Shown here: positions 10,171-33,022 of the stretch, piece by piece
Position numbering within the stretch: position 1 is the stretch's first letter
How the letters are laid out: every line of letters starts with the position of its first letter
Assembly (NCBI GenBank): GCA_016801845.1
Contig: CM028924.1
Span: forward strand, 699,501 to 763,500
Reading direction: 5' to 3'
Length of the DNA: 64,000 bases
Source of the DNA: Polydactylus sextarius
Taxonomy: Eukaryota > Chordata > Actinopteri > Polynemidae
Translations under genes and position numbers: made by a program
Notes under the pieces: generated by a model
Told to the model about the DNA's origin: nothing
Databases searched by the model: none
What the model saw: only the letters and a program-made list of their open reading frames with translations

Positions 10171-10879
10171 GTAAGTTAAGACTCTTTATAAAAGCTGTTT
10201 GGAGAGAACAGAGAACAGCCTGTGTTCGTCAGGACTCATGTACATGAGACATGAAGCAACACCGCTCTGCTCCTACTGGCCTCACTGTATCACAAGATGT
10301 CAAATTAAATTTGGCCTATTTTTGATTGATGATACATTTGTGTCACTGTGACGTTCGAAGAAGAAAAGATGAAGATGATGGGCTCGTATTTGTGAAGCAT
10401 AATGACATGTACTCTTTAACTATTCAACCACAGACAGTTATTATGTTTCCTGTGATCAGTGGCGTTGAAGATACAGTCTGGCAGTTAAAAAGTGCTCTCA
10501 TGGCTTTTAAATGTCATTTCTCAGCAACTCTTTAATAATCAGGAAATGATACTGTGGGAAGTAGTTTTGACCATGGATGTTGGAGCACATCTTCTCATTT
10601 CAGCATTATCAGTAACAACAAATATATTGTTTTAATTACAGGCTTTTTATGTTGCTGTTTGTTTCTGCTTTTTGAATGAGGAGCGATACAGAGAAAACAA
10701 CCAAAAAAGGCTCAAACTCATTCTTGTTTACTTGTATATTTTCATAGATTCATAGATTTATGTGTAAATATACTTTTTGTAAGTTTACTTTTTTCAAATT
10801 TTATGTCTGTTTTTTAAGAGAATACCTTGTTACGTTGTCCTTTGTGTGTTGGTTTCTGTGACGCCCTTTATATTTGATT

Positions 10880-10995
10880 TTTCTTGCCCGTCACTGTGAT
10901 CTTTAGTTTTTGTGGTGCACGCTGGCTCTGTGGGAACATCCTCAAATTGGTTGTACACCCACTGTACAATGACAATAAAAGACTATTCTATCTTA
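10880..10995 (+). repeat. possible LINE 3' tail
   Basis: The segment ends with TGTACAATGACAATAAAAGA followed by imperfect (CTATT/TTATTC) units. Fish LINE copies of the L2/CR1 kind often end with an 'aatgacaataaag' stretch followed by short (ATTCT)-type repeats. No reverse transcriptase sequence is attached, so this would be a very short 5'-truncated copy. Confidence 0.3.
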
Positions 10996-11075
10996 TTCTA
11001 AACAAGGTCACATGTCTTATCGAAATCCTCTGCTGTCATAAGATCCTTGATCCTGTTTGGTCTTGTGCCATCCAG

Positions 11076-11204
11076 GTGTTGCGCAGCCGCATCAGGACAA
11101 TGTAACAGAACACTGTGTGCGTTAGTTTCCCAGATATTAGCCCCGGAGACATCGGATACCGATGATCTGATGGATAGAGACTGAAATCAATCTGTCCTGA
11201 CTCG
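11076..11204 (+). other. candidate non-coding exon of st3gal4 leader
   Basis: A 129-base segment is bounded by an acceptor (tgccatccag, AG at 11074-11075) and a donor (CTCG|gtgaga at 11204/11205). It has a short reading frame only. Position and splice sites suit a 5' untranslated exon of st3gal4, but this is based on splice signals alone. Confidence 0.3.
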
Positions 11205-13350
11205 GTGAGAAAAGGTTTCTTTATTTATTTTATGTCGTACGTCGATAGTTCATGATGTCTTGTGTTTGCACTGATGATTTATTTATTCACAGATGTTTTA
11301 TCTAATGATAATATCATATGATGATGTGTCGTCTAAAAACACGGTGGTTAAGTCCTGGAACAGGATTTTCACAGATTTATTGAATTCAAAAAGAGGTTTT
11401 TGTTACTGAGTGAAGCTGAAATGATGGGAGGTTTTCTCTCACCTCCATCGTGATTTTAGTTTTAAAATCTTTTTCACTTTAAGTTAGTATTGTGTGACTA
11501 ACAATAGCTTATCATAAGGTTATCATAAGTGTCTCACCTTTTTATTCCTGAAATTCCTCGATCTGAATATTTTACTGGTTGATGTGCGAAACAAACATCT
11601 CTGATTGTTTTTTTTTTCCTGCTGCACCCTTTAATTCTATTGAGTTGATCCTGTCTCTTGTACTTCCTGTACAAATAAAGGTATAATAAAACACAAACGA
11701 AATCACAACCAAAATGCCCCATATAAAAGCAAGCTAATCTACTTTAAGTTTATCACTTTAGGTTACAACCTGTGACAGCCAGTTGTTAGGAGAACAACTA
11801 CTGCCAAATTCAACAGAGCAAAGAGTGAATTAAAGCTAAAGCTTTCACAGGATGATTGGCTGAACTGTCTAAAAGACTGGACACCTTTAGATCGGCAGGG
11901 ATTTGGAAACGAGCATCGGAGCAAAGTAGAGTTCAGTCCCAAGCTGATTTCCCAGTGAAGTCGTGGATAAGATAAGATACATTTTATAATGCTCTCCTAA
12001 TAATTACTACATGATGACTCTGGTTATAGTTTAACCAGAGTCATATAGTTTTTAAAAAAACTAAAGCTATGCCAAAAATACACCAAAGACTATTTAGAGA
12101 AGAAAGAGTAACTGGCATCAAGTGTGAGGTGTGATAATTCAGACGTGATGCAATAAACGACAAATTAAAGATTTAAGATTTTATTCCTTTAATTTTCAGC
12201 TCAAGTGACCTCTTCATATCTCTTCATCAACACTTCCTATTGTGGTTCACATGCGTTCAGTTTGTTTTCTGTAAATCTGACTCATCAGTGATTAGGACAG
12301 TGATAGGTTAGTCTCTATCTCTTCCTCTTTTCCTCGTATCGATGTGACTGAACACATCGATATGATCATTTCTCTGTTACGTTAAATAACATTTAGTAAC
12401 TAACTTCTTCAAAAGCCTCCTCTTTCAGTCATTTATCTGTTAATTATCTGAGCTGTAATTTTATTTTATTTCCAGCTAACTACACCATCCAGTTACCAAG
12501 TCGACATTTTCCTAATTACTTGTAACCGTTTTTCCCGTGAGCTTAGCTAATGTCAGCTAACTACTTTAAAACCATCCATCGCCTGCCAAGTTACAGGCCA
12601 TTTTATTTATCTGCTCGTAGCCAGCTGCGATATTTACTCAATGATGCTACTTTTAGCTATCTGTGCTAGCTATCATTAGCCTAGCTTAAGTGTTTCACAT
12701 GCTCTCAGGTACAATCTCTATTATCACATGTGTCGTTTCAGCTGACACAATATGTGGTTATTTTTTTAATGAATCATTTAGTTGAGTCTTTCCATGTTCC
12801 CATTAGTAACTACATCTGTCCTCCATTAGATACAAGTAGCCTCCATCACTGTTATGGTCCATGTGTGTTTAAGAACAGGAAGTGTAAAAATTAAAGGGAC
12901 AATAAAATAAAGCGGTTTTAACCATTCAAAAAAAATTCTGCTGACTATTGTTTAGAGAAGTAAAAGCTTTCGAAATGAAATTAGTCAACATGAGAGGTGA
13001 TGTTGATGCATGATTAAAAAGCCACATCCTTGAACTAAAACTGAACTCCACCATGATCCTCATCAAGAAACCCCACAGGAAAACCACCGCCATGTCTCAT
13101 CTCACACACATTCTCGATAGCAGCAGTTTTCACTCACAATGTTATACGTCGACCTCAGATTGAGATCTTCTGCCCAGATTGAAACTGTGGGATTATGTGT
13201 TTTAGATGTGATTTTCTATTGTGAATGAAAAACACGTGACTTGAGTGTGTGTTTTAGAGAAATCAGCTGATAGGTGAAAAGGGATTTTGGGTTGTCGCTC
13301 ATGTGTGTGTTGATTGTGTTGTGAAGTTCACAATCAAGCCAGTAAATCTC
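11205..13350. other. non-coding region, probable leader intron
   Basis: About 2.1 kb of AT-rich DNA without recognisable exons. The part around 12470-12720 repeats GCTAGCT/AGCTAA-like words that resemble degraded repeat sequence, but no family can be named. Confidence 0.4.
12014..12044. repeat. perfect 13-bp hairpin
   Basis: ATGACTCTGGTTA is followed by a 5-base loop (TAGTT) and its exact reverse complement. The surrounding sequence is ordinary non-coding DNA. Confidence 0.7.
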
Positions 13351-13351
13351 T

Positions 13352-13376
13352 CTTTTTTTTTTTTTTTTTTTTTTTT
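13352..13376. repeat. poly-T tract
   Basis: An almost pure run of T bases of about 25 nt. It lies about 145 bp to the left of foldback copy 1 and could be the tail of an unrelated retroposed sequence on the minus strand. Confidence 0.7.
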
Positions 13377-13520
13377 AATCCAGAGGTCAGAGATTATTGA
13401 AGATAAAGGACGTGTTGTGGTCGCGGTGGCATCTGTGCATATGTGACAGTGTTTTCTGTGACAGAATCGATCTTTTCATTAATGAATATAAATGACTGAG
13501 ACTTGTAGTGTAGAGTTGTT

Positions 13521-14152
13521 CCAGAGTAACATGAACCAGAGTCTATTTCATCATGAACATGAGTCAAACTCCCCTCAACAGATATGTTATGTTGGTTGAA
13601 GTAATATCCAGTTTGACCGTCTTTTGTTTTCACAACCAAATAGTTAACAATGAAAGTAAATGGGGCAGTCAGCCAAACGTGTCTAAATTGTCATTTTTTA
13701 ACCACTTTTCATAACAACTGGTGATGAAGGATGTTACACATCAGTTGATTCATCGTTTTTCTCTTTGCTCTTCACGGACACATCAACCTCTTGTTCAGTA
13801 AAATGATGAATCTGCTGATGTGGAACATCCTTCATCAGCAGTTATGAAAACAAGACGCTCTTGTAAAACAGTGTTTTTAATAAACTCTGGGTTCACTTAC
13901 TAAGTTATCAGTACTTCAGTTTATGTGTAGGGACCCTATTCATGCTACTGCTGAAGTGAAGTGATATTTTGAGCTTTATTAGTGGTTAAAAAATGACAGT
14001 TTAGATACGTTTGGCTGACTGCCCCATTTACTTTCATTGTTAACTATTTGGTTGTGAAAACAAAAGACGGTCAAACTGGATATTACTTCAACCAACGTAA
14101 TATATCTGTTGAGGGGAGTTTGACTGGTTGTCAAGGGTTCATGTTACTTTGA
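13521..14152 (-). mobile_element. foldback MITE, copy 1
   Basis: A 630-bp element whose two arms are inverted copies of each other. The left arm contains CTCCCCTCAACAGATATGTT and TTAACAATGAAAGTAAATGG; the right arm carries their reverse complements near the other end. Arms extend roughly 170 bp, starting near AGAGTAACATGAACC at the left edge and ending GGTTCATGTTACTTT at the right. The centre carries a second inverted pair (GATGAATCTGCTGATG type) and a unique part with TAGGGACCCTATTCATGCTA. No coding capacity for a transposase is present, so this is a non-autonomous DNA element. Its unique centre is reversed relative to the copies at 26893 and 38773, hence the minus strand call. The family name is unknown to me. 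Confidence 0.8.
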
Positions 14153-14952
14153 ACCGTCCTTTTAATGTGAAATATCCATTGTTTTATTTTTATCTTTCAC
14201 CTTCTTTGGTAATTTTAGAGGAAAAGAGCTGTAACCAGCTAATTGCTGATGTTTTCCCATGAAATGTTTTTTAGTAGATTTATTGTAACTGTGCTGTTCT
14301 GTGAAAGCTGCCTGACTCATCTTTAATCACTACAGTGTGTGACTGAGCTCTTTAAGTGGCCGTCTGCATTTCTTTCATGATCCATGCTCAGACTGGCAGC
14401 GATGCTTTTAAAGACTGTGGCAACAACAAAGCTTCTCCTGCTGATGTTGCTCTGCCACTTCCTTTACACCATAACGAATTTTGTCCAGCGTCAGTGTTGG
14501 TGTTAGTTATCTGGCCACAGTGAAACGTTTGACCCTCCCTTTCCTCTCGCAGCCAAACCCTCCCTCCTCTCTCTTCTCTCCACCACACACACCGTGTCCC
14601 AAACAGTCGGCCATTGTGCTGCTCTGCTCTTGTGTTGCCTGCGGTGTCTGTGCGGAGGTCCTGTGTTTTCAGCATCTTGTGTGCTTCACGTCCAGCTGTT
14701 GATGGGAATATAGAGCTGTTAATGCTGGGTTAGGGAATAAACAACGTTTTAACATTAGCTGTAGTTTATTCTATGAAATATTAGCCCATTTATTCAAGAC
14801 TGCTGCCTATTTAAAGGATGTCATTTCTGCATTGTAATGGAGAATACATAATAATTAATAATGCATTTGTTCCCATTAACCTCAAAGCAAACTGTGTTTA
14901 CTTTTTATGAATGGAACAATCTGATGTGTTTCTTTATTTATTGTTGTTACAG

Positions 14953-15008
14953 ATTCATCACATCAGAAACACAGAAAACAGGGTCTTTGGAAATGAAAGA
15001 AGGAAAAG
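14953..15008 (+). other. candidate small non-coding exon of st3gal4 leader
   Basis: A 56-base segment is flanked by ttgttgttacag and by AAAAG|gtacgt. It contains an ATG at 14992 that reads MKEGK and, if spliced to the exon beginning at 16799, stops after one further codon (GGA, then TAA), making a seven-codon-class upstream reading frame. This is a splice-signal prediction only. Confidence 0.35.
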
Positions 15009-16798
15009 GTACGTTGTTTTTTCTTTCTCGACAGCTGGCGCCTCAGCATCAGTCAGTGTGTTAATCGTAATCTCTTAATGAATTGTTTAGTCTGTAACGT
15101 GTCAGAAAACTTTAAGACGCTTTGTGTTTTTCTCATCAGTGGTTTCAAAACCCTGGAAAGATATTTATTCCCCAATTTCTATCTGTTCTTTCGGGACGTT
15201 CCCGGTGCAGAAATCTACGTTTGTTGATTAAAATGACACAAAATCAAACTTTAATGTCGTTAAACTGTTGAAGACAACAAACCTGCAGTCGTGTGAAAGT
15301 AGCGTCTGGTTAACTGACTTCTGTTGTGTGAGCTGATGCGTTAGAGCGTTGAACTGTGAAGTGTTGATATCACTGTCAGTCTGGCTCCAAAACCTCCCAT
15401 TTAAATTGTGCAGTTTGCATCTACAAACACAGAAATCATCACTGTTCACATCTTCATCTCTGCAAGAGCAACGTCCAACAACACGTTCACCTTTTTTTTT
15501 AGGTCAAATGTCTTTTATGCAAATGATTGACTACTGATTGATTATTCTGTAGAACTTGGACCTGCTGTTTGTATTTTAAGATTTTAAGATTTGCTCTGTG
15601 ATGAAATATTTATTTTTTGATTAAAAAACACAAAGGACTTTATTTAATTTATCATTTATTTTTAACTTTATTGAACTAATATTAAACTCTAGTTTGGTAT
15701 TGGGGTCATTTTTTTTTGCAGACTGAGGCAACACATTTTTTTAAGTAAAGATGCTGTCTGTCACCATGACAACATCATAATTTAGTGTGAGTAGAGTAGA
15801 GGAGTCACATCCTGTTTGTGAATAAAACAATGCGAGTACACTATAACAAGCAAGACACAGCCCTTCAAGAATATTTAATTAAGTTAAAGTTAGTTGATGC
15901 TTTTGATTTATTTTCCGTCGTCAACTGTGTATCTTCTTTTTATAGGCCGACAGTACAATAGAGGGAAGAGGGAATTCATTTTCTGCTCTCGTGTCATAAA
16001 ACAAAAGGAGACACGTCTGAGCTTCACTACCTTCCTTTTCCTTTTCATTCTATGGAGCCGTCATCACCTCTTAAACAATAAACGAGGAAACAAACACCGC
16101 CCAGCCCTCGTGTCTGCTCCAGATGAAGGATGAAGCAGCAGCGTCGTATCTTATTTTATTTTACGTTGTGAAGTGACCGTCTTGTCTTAAAACACGGATC
16201 AGTTGATCCTGTGGTTTCCTCTCGCTCGGCTGTCTCCAAGTCTGGACGTGAATGATTCAGTTGTAGCTTTGCAGCGGTGTTACGTTACTGTTATTGAAGT
16301 GGAGCTGCTACATGTGCATTCATGCGCATCTTAAAATAGATATTCAGCTGCGCGCCCCCTCAGTTCGGTATTGATTTTCAGTGATGTGTTCGCTTGTTTC
16401 CAGAGGAGGGTCACTCACACTCAGAGAAACCGTTTTTTCTTTTTACACAGCGACGTTATTACTGATAAGTAAACTTCTTTGAAGTTGTTACTTGAACTCA
16501 CCAGAGATGCTGTTGGATCAGTCCAGTACGCTCATTTACTTTTCTGTATCTTGTATGTTCTTCTTTTTGTTTCTTTCCTGTGTCGTTCACAGTCTGTATC
16601 ATATCATGTTTCTTCTTCTTCACATCCTTTCTCTTCCTGCCACTCCCACCGCGTGTGTACGAGCGTACACGTGTACTTGTGACTTAATTAACCACAACAT
16701 ATTTCATCTACCATTCAAATCTTCTTCCCAGAAGAGTGGGAGGATCTGTCTTTTTTTTTTTTTTTTGTCAGTGTTAATTTGCTCTCCATCATCACCAG
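15009..16798. other. non-coding region, probable leader intron
   Basis: About 1.8 kb without a recognisable exon. It ends in a T-rich tract (16751-16766) and the acceptor caccag at 16793-16798 that precedes the first coding exon of st3gal4. Confidence 0.45.
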
Positions 16799-16807
16799 GA
16801 TAACATC

Positions 16808-16846
16808 ATGCGCTGTGAAGACATGAGAAGACCAAGGAGCACGTGA
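16808..16846 (+). other. 12-codon upstream reading frame
   Basis: In the same exon as the st3gal4 start, an ATG at 16808 reads MRCEDMRRPRST and stops at TGA 16844-16846, only two bases before the main ATG at 16849. Such a placement can reduce or delay initiation at the main start. It is present in the exon that begins at about 16799. Confidence 0.55.
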
Positions 16847-16848
16847 AG

Positions 16849-27880
<11,032 letters not shown>

Positions 27881-27908
27881 CCATTTTGATTAAAACAACA
27901 ATAATAAT

Positions 27909-28288
27909 AATAAAAATGCCAAATTGAATCTTGATTTGTTTTGAATCATCTGATTCAGATCAGATGTTAATGTGCCTTTCTTAGTGGAGTGTGAGACGAC
28001 ATTTTTACTTTATTTTGATTTTTTTAATTTTCAGGCACATGAAGTCGACGTAGCTGTAAAGAGCATTTACCTCCCTGGCACCTTATATTCTGTAGAAATG
28101 AGACAACAGAAGTGATTGAAATGTTTTTCCATTGATGGATCAAGTGGTTTGTTTAAATTGTTTTTTGGTACCGTGGTTCAGTGTTTGAGATGTTTTTTTT
28201 ATGGATACTTGATTCACTACTAAAAATTGTGATTTTCATGGGCTGTCAGGTTTGATTGCGTCTGATGGATTATTGTCGATATTAGGAC

Positions 28289-28341
<53 letters not shown>

Positions 28342-28434
28342 AGATGATATCTGACACTTCGTCAGATTTGATCATGTGGATTAATTTTCTCTTCTTTTCG
28401 GCACAAAGTCTGTTTTATAGTGAAACAAAATAAA
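27909..28434 (+). terminator. st3gal4: polyadenylation signals of st3gal4
   Basis: AATAAA occurs at 27909-27914 in an AAT repeat, 29 bases after the stop, and again at 28429-28434 within AATAAATAAATAAAG. The second is in a more typical context and would give a 3' untranslated region of about 570 bases that includes the TG repeat at 28291. Confidence 0.45.
28291..28339. repeat. (TG)n microsatellite
   Basis: About 49 bp of TG, probably inside the st3gal4 3' untranslated region if the distal polyadenylation site is used. Confidence 0.95.
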
Positions 28435-28499
28435 TAAATAAAGAGGTGTGGGGATTTTATTTTTTATCATTTTAGTTTTAAGTGAAATAGAAATTCACT

Positions 28500-28524
28500 G
28501 ATTGATTGATTGATTGATTGATTG
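28500..28524. repeat. (GATT)n tetranucleotide repeat
   Basis: Six GATT units. Confidence 0.9.
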
Positions 28525-28779
28525 AAACTTTTACTGGGATTAAATTGGGAATATCGGACAGGAAATACACTTTGTATTTTTACTATAAACTATTAGTTTA
28601 TTAGTTTAGAAATGTGTTTTTTTTTAATTTATTTAATTTTTTTTGTAAAGAATGAAATAAATTTTTAATTAAATCAAATTCTATTTGAATTTTAATTCTA
28701 TTCACGTTTATTTGTCATATTTTAAACTTATTTATGCTTCAATGAATTATTCCTGTATTTTTTGTCATGTCACTGTTCA

Positions 28780-28793
28780 CCACTAGATGGCAG
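28780..28793 (+). promoter_or_regulatory. CTCF-like site
   Basis: CCACTAGATGGCAG matches the forward CTCF core. It lies about 350 bases beyond the distal st3gal4 polyadenylation signal, at the start of the long gene-poor interval. Confidence 0.45.
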
Positions 28794-28799
28794 TGAGTC

Positions 28800-31580
28800 T
28801 CTGTTGCATGTTAATAACTGCTGCACTGCACATGGTGCAGTCATGCAGCAGCTCGTCTTTTGGTGCCTGAGGTGACGGTGACATTAAAACTAGCAGCAGC
28901 ACATGTGTGAATGAAACATGAACATCTGGAAAACCAGAGAAGAAGAAGAAGAAGTGAGAATGACTGAGAGTCATTTCCTGCCGGTGACAGATGTTTAATG
29001 ATGGTTTCTAGCTTGTTGTTGTCGTGAGCACATGTTTCTATTAGTATTGGCTTGAACAGAGTTGTGCCTTTGGCATTTACACACTGACTTTACTCAGTTA
29101 TGACAGAGTCCAGTTCATCAGCTGAGATCGTGGTGACAACACACATTTACTGAGCTTTCAGTCACATTTATTACAGTTAAATCCATCATCCTGCTGCAGT
29201 AACAAACTCTGCTGCCTCTACTAGTACTAATAATAACTACTCACTCATTGCACCACATCTCTGCTGCTGTAATTTTGAGTTATTCAGCTAAAATCCTGAA
29301 TATTGACGCAGACCTTCTCCTCAAGGTCAAACAGTGAGACAGTAAGATGTACTTACTGTTTTTCCTGCAGCAGAACTCATCAGGACGTTTTTAATACCTT
29401 GTACTAATTCTGTCTGTGGTGCATTTGTTCAGCTTTATGTTCCAGTTTGTCCTAAATCTTTTCCCCTGTATATTGCAGATACACAGAGCGGTTGGTTGTG
29501 TTGGCAGCAGGGCAGAGACCACAACAATCACACTCCTACCCTCTTCCTCAGTCCTCTGAACTTGTCAGTTGTTTGGTGCAAACTGATCTACGTCTTTTCA
29601 GCCCATTTAAAGCTCCTCATTTCAGTTGTGAGAGGAGTTAGTGTTTGTTTAGTGTAAAACCATCCTCCTTCAACACAGACATTCACTTCCACATGATTAT
29701 AAAACCTCCTGTTAAACTGTGACTGGTCAGGTTATTAAGTTTATTCCTGACGACACAAAGAAAGCCCTGTCATGTCACGCGTAGTCTGCCTTCACTTCCC
29801 TTACACAACAGGGAGTTACATAATTGAACAGGATTTGTGTGAATCTGCGGGCTGTTTATGTGGCAACTGAAAATCAGGTCAGACTTTTCAGGAGGATGTA
29901 TTGTAGTGTAAGCAAACCTTTGAACCGCCAGGTCCAGAGTGTCCATGTGCTGCAGGACGGACACTGTGTGTGCTGCACATCGCAGCATCTTCCAGCTCTG
30001 AGTGTGTGTGTGAATATATTTTTACTGTTTTGTATCTACTGGGTGAATTAAACTCACCCTGTGCTGCAGCAGCTCATTGATCCACGGTGTAGTGACCAAC
30101 ACGAGCGCGTAGCTGCTCTAAAACAATAAGATTCATTTAAAATGCATAGCTTTGAACTTCCTGAACAGACCCTCAGTAAACTGTGACCCCGGATGCTTCG
30201 CTCCCGATTTTACAATTCAGCAATTTCATAGCAAAATACATGGTGCATGATGATTGCTGTGCTACTGTGTAAGTGCAGCCTCATGCAGGCAGAAGCTCTG
30301 ACAGTGTCATTGTTATTACAGTATATCTCATTTCACCATCTGCTCTCTGCACTGCAACATCTTCTTTTAACGCAGTAGTTTTCTACTTGGAAGTCGCAGG
30401 CTGCACAATAACGAGGGACAGTTTAACTTAGTCATCTGTTAATACTTTAAGAAATGAAACAAACGTTATCATATTTATGGGGATGAGTGTTGTACCGAAA
30501 GGATCAGGAGCTAGAACACTTTATTTTGAAGGTGCCGAAAGCCACAAAACAATGAAAAGAAATAAAGAAAAGCATTGTTCTGTGATGGTTTCCTCTGTGA
30601 AGTCACTGACCTGATGATGTCAGCTACACAGTAATCTAGTGAAGACACCCGGGGCTTCCTTTATGCTCAACATTATAAAAAAAAAAAAAAAGAATGAAGA
30701 CACACTCAAATAATAAAATAATGAAAAAAACTGTGGTTTGTGCGGTCCGTCTGTGTGAAGAGCCCAGCGGACAGTTTGTGTGGGAAGAGGGACAGTATGT
30801 AGCCAGCTACCCAGAGAGAGGGCATCTGGCTTGGCTGGCTGATAAACTCCCCCACAGCCCAGAGAGCCGCCGTGAGTCAGGTGCTCATGCACAACACAAC
30901 ACTACCATGGGAACTGAGAGAATAAGTGGGAAATAAGAAGAGTGAGGCAGAGAGAGAGAGAAAAAAACAAGATAAGAGGCTTTTCTCAAGTGTGAATTTT
31001 GCCAGTTCTGCTTTTTCCTTCATGAGGCTCAGACTCTGGTGTGGACGCCGCCTCGGTGTGACGTTGGATTTTCAATATAATTTCCACCCGTCGTTCCCTA
31101 CAGAGACAGAGCAGCTTTTGCCTGAAAAAAAAAAAAAGTGTGTGACACTGAAAAGGACAAGAAAACAAAAATAGCAACAAACAAGTAGGGAAAAAAAATC
31201 AAACTGAATAAATAAATAGACTAATTTACAACACTTTATGCTAAGTGGTTCCCTCTATCTGTTGCACAACTCAAAAGGTCAGCCAGCTCAGCTGATTTAA
31301 AGGCTAACCCAGCATCACTGTTTCCTCATGAGCAGCCAAAAGAACATTTTATGTTAACTCAGTATTTGTTTTTGTTGTGAACTCAACAACATAAAACTAA
31401 AACTATCAGATCGAAGCTGTTATTATCATCTTTTATGAAGGTTATGATCTTTTTGTTCTTTTAGTTAAAATGTTACAAAGATGTAAAATTCATGTTTTAA
31501 AGGAGAGGAAACTGTAAAAGGTCAAAGGATCGTTATCGTGACATCAACATCACAAGTAATCGTGTCAAACTGACCACAGG
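28800..31580. other. gene-poor region, no gene seen
   Basis: Short reading frames here have no family resemblance, no consistent splice sites and no codon character. The stretch includes A-rich runs (30676-30691, 31128-31137) and otherwise ordinary AT-rich DNA. Confidence 0.45.
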
Positions 31581-31582
31581 AA

Positions 31583-31619
31583 CCAATAAATATGTATCTT
31601 TGTGATACATATTTATTGG
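31583..31619. repeat. perfect 16-bp hairpin
   Basis: CCAATAAATATGTATC, a 5-base loop TTTGT, then the exact reverse complement. It also contains AATAAA on both strands, so it could serve as a two-way polyadenylation element if transcribed. The stem is AT-rich. Confidence 0.75.
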
Positions 31620-31913
31620 CCAAAGATTTTTAGTGAATCTTTGTAACCTTTGTAAGTAAACAGAGCTCTCTCCATGTCAAACATTATCTTTAACATTCAC
31701 AAGCATCATAAGTGGAAACCATGACTCATTTCAAATAATTTTTATCACTTCGTTGACTCTCGTTCATCATCTTTACGAGCGTAGGACCAGTGGACCGGAG
31801 GTAGACGACGTGACTGATGCTGTGACGTGTTGTGTCGTGGTAGAATAAGAAGCTGTAGGTCAGAGAATCAAACCAGGAGCTGTTTCTCTGTAGCTTCTGT
31901 CTGAATGTAGCAA

Positions 31914-32260
31914 CATGAACATGAATCTCACTCTGTGTTTGTTCTGGCTCCGTGTGCTCTGTGGTCTCCAGGTTGTATCACTGAGCCACACGAGGCGGTC
32001 GTCCTCCTCTACACATGCAGTGTGACTCGACAATCCTGTCGTCCTTCTGTTGTGCCAAAGAGGGAGGAGTTTTTATTCTGGCACCAGTCTGTCTGTTGGT
32101 GTGTTGGTACATCTGTCTGCGTGTCCTCAAGGGCTGGATTTCTGGAGGCGACAGTGTGTACTGTTCATCGGTAACACAGGACCCACTATTTTACTTTTAT
32201 TTTGTGTTAGTGGCGATGGCAGTGGGCCCAACGTGCTGCTGCTGCACCACCTGAGCTGGT
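31914..32260 (+). pseudogene. possible secreted/receptor gene fragment
   Basis: An ATG at 31915 reads MNMNLTLCLFWLRVLCGLQ, which looks like a signal peptide, and ends at a CAG|gtt that could be a donor. The following sequence, read in another frame, contains a Y-x-C and a later W, a loose resemblance to one immunoglobulin-type domain, but no full domain can be aligned and the frames do not connect. It may be a relic of a small immune receptor gene or a chance signal-like stretch. Confidence 0.2.
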
Positions 32261-32841
32261 AGAGAGGTGGTGATAACTGGACATGTGTGTTTGTTCAGTG
32301 GATACATGTCTCCTGTTGAATCAGTCAGAAGAAATTAACGACAAAGACACAAAAATCCTGTTATAAAACCATCGCTGCAGATTCGTTCGTAGTCAGTAAA
32401 GGTGAAAGTTTTTATTTAAATTGTGAGAAATGTCAGTTTTAACATTATGTCCAGATTTAATTTAACTGACACCACTTACACACACTTTGCAAACTGAATA
32501 GAGAAGAGCTCTGAGGTCAAATACACAAATGAAACATTATTAAAAGGTAACAGAGATAAACTGAACGTTTTTATTCCAAACCTGAAAAATGTCAAGTTTA
32601 TGTATTTAAATGTAAATGTTTCTCCCAGATGATGTCAGTATTAGGTTGTTTTGCCACCATGTGATGTTACACTCTTTGTGTCTGAGTTTGATTATTGATC
32701 AGGGAAATTCTCAGTATGAAGAAAATCACGTGACGAGTTAGAGTTGAATTGAGGACAATTGGTGGTTGTGAGGAGGTTAAACATCAGAAAATAAACCATT
32801 GTTGAGTCACTGTAGTGTTTAACTTGTGAAGAGGGAGAAAT

Positions 32842-32856
32842 AGCGCCACCCAGAGG
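32842..32856 (-). promoter_or_regulatory. CTCF-like site, reverse orientation
   Basis: AGCGCCACCCAGAGG on the + strand reads CCTCTGGGTGGCGCT on the minus strand, a fair match to the CTCF core with its GGCGC end. Confidence 0.35.
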
Positions 32857-32984
32857 ATAAAAAATTATGTTTAGTGGCAGAAATAAAACCAGAGAAAACG
32901 TAAAGACAAACACTTTGATCTTTTATCGTAACGTTGTAACAACTAGAATGTGTCTAACGTTTATAACACATTTTATTTAGCTAG

Positions 32985-33022
32985 TTAGCTTTAGTGTCAT
33001 TAGACTGTGACACTAAAGCTAA
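32985..33022. repeat. perfect 15-bp hairpin
   Basis: TTAGCTTTAGTGTCA, an 8-base loop TTAGACTG, then the exact reverse complement TGACACTAAAGCTAA. No further context identifies it. Confidence 0.75.

Noticed and set aside
13394..13639. 81-codon frame on the minus strand
   Set aside because: It runs into the arm of foldback copy 1 and has no homology that I recognise; chance frame in a repeat.
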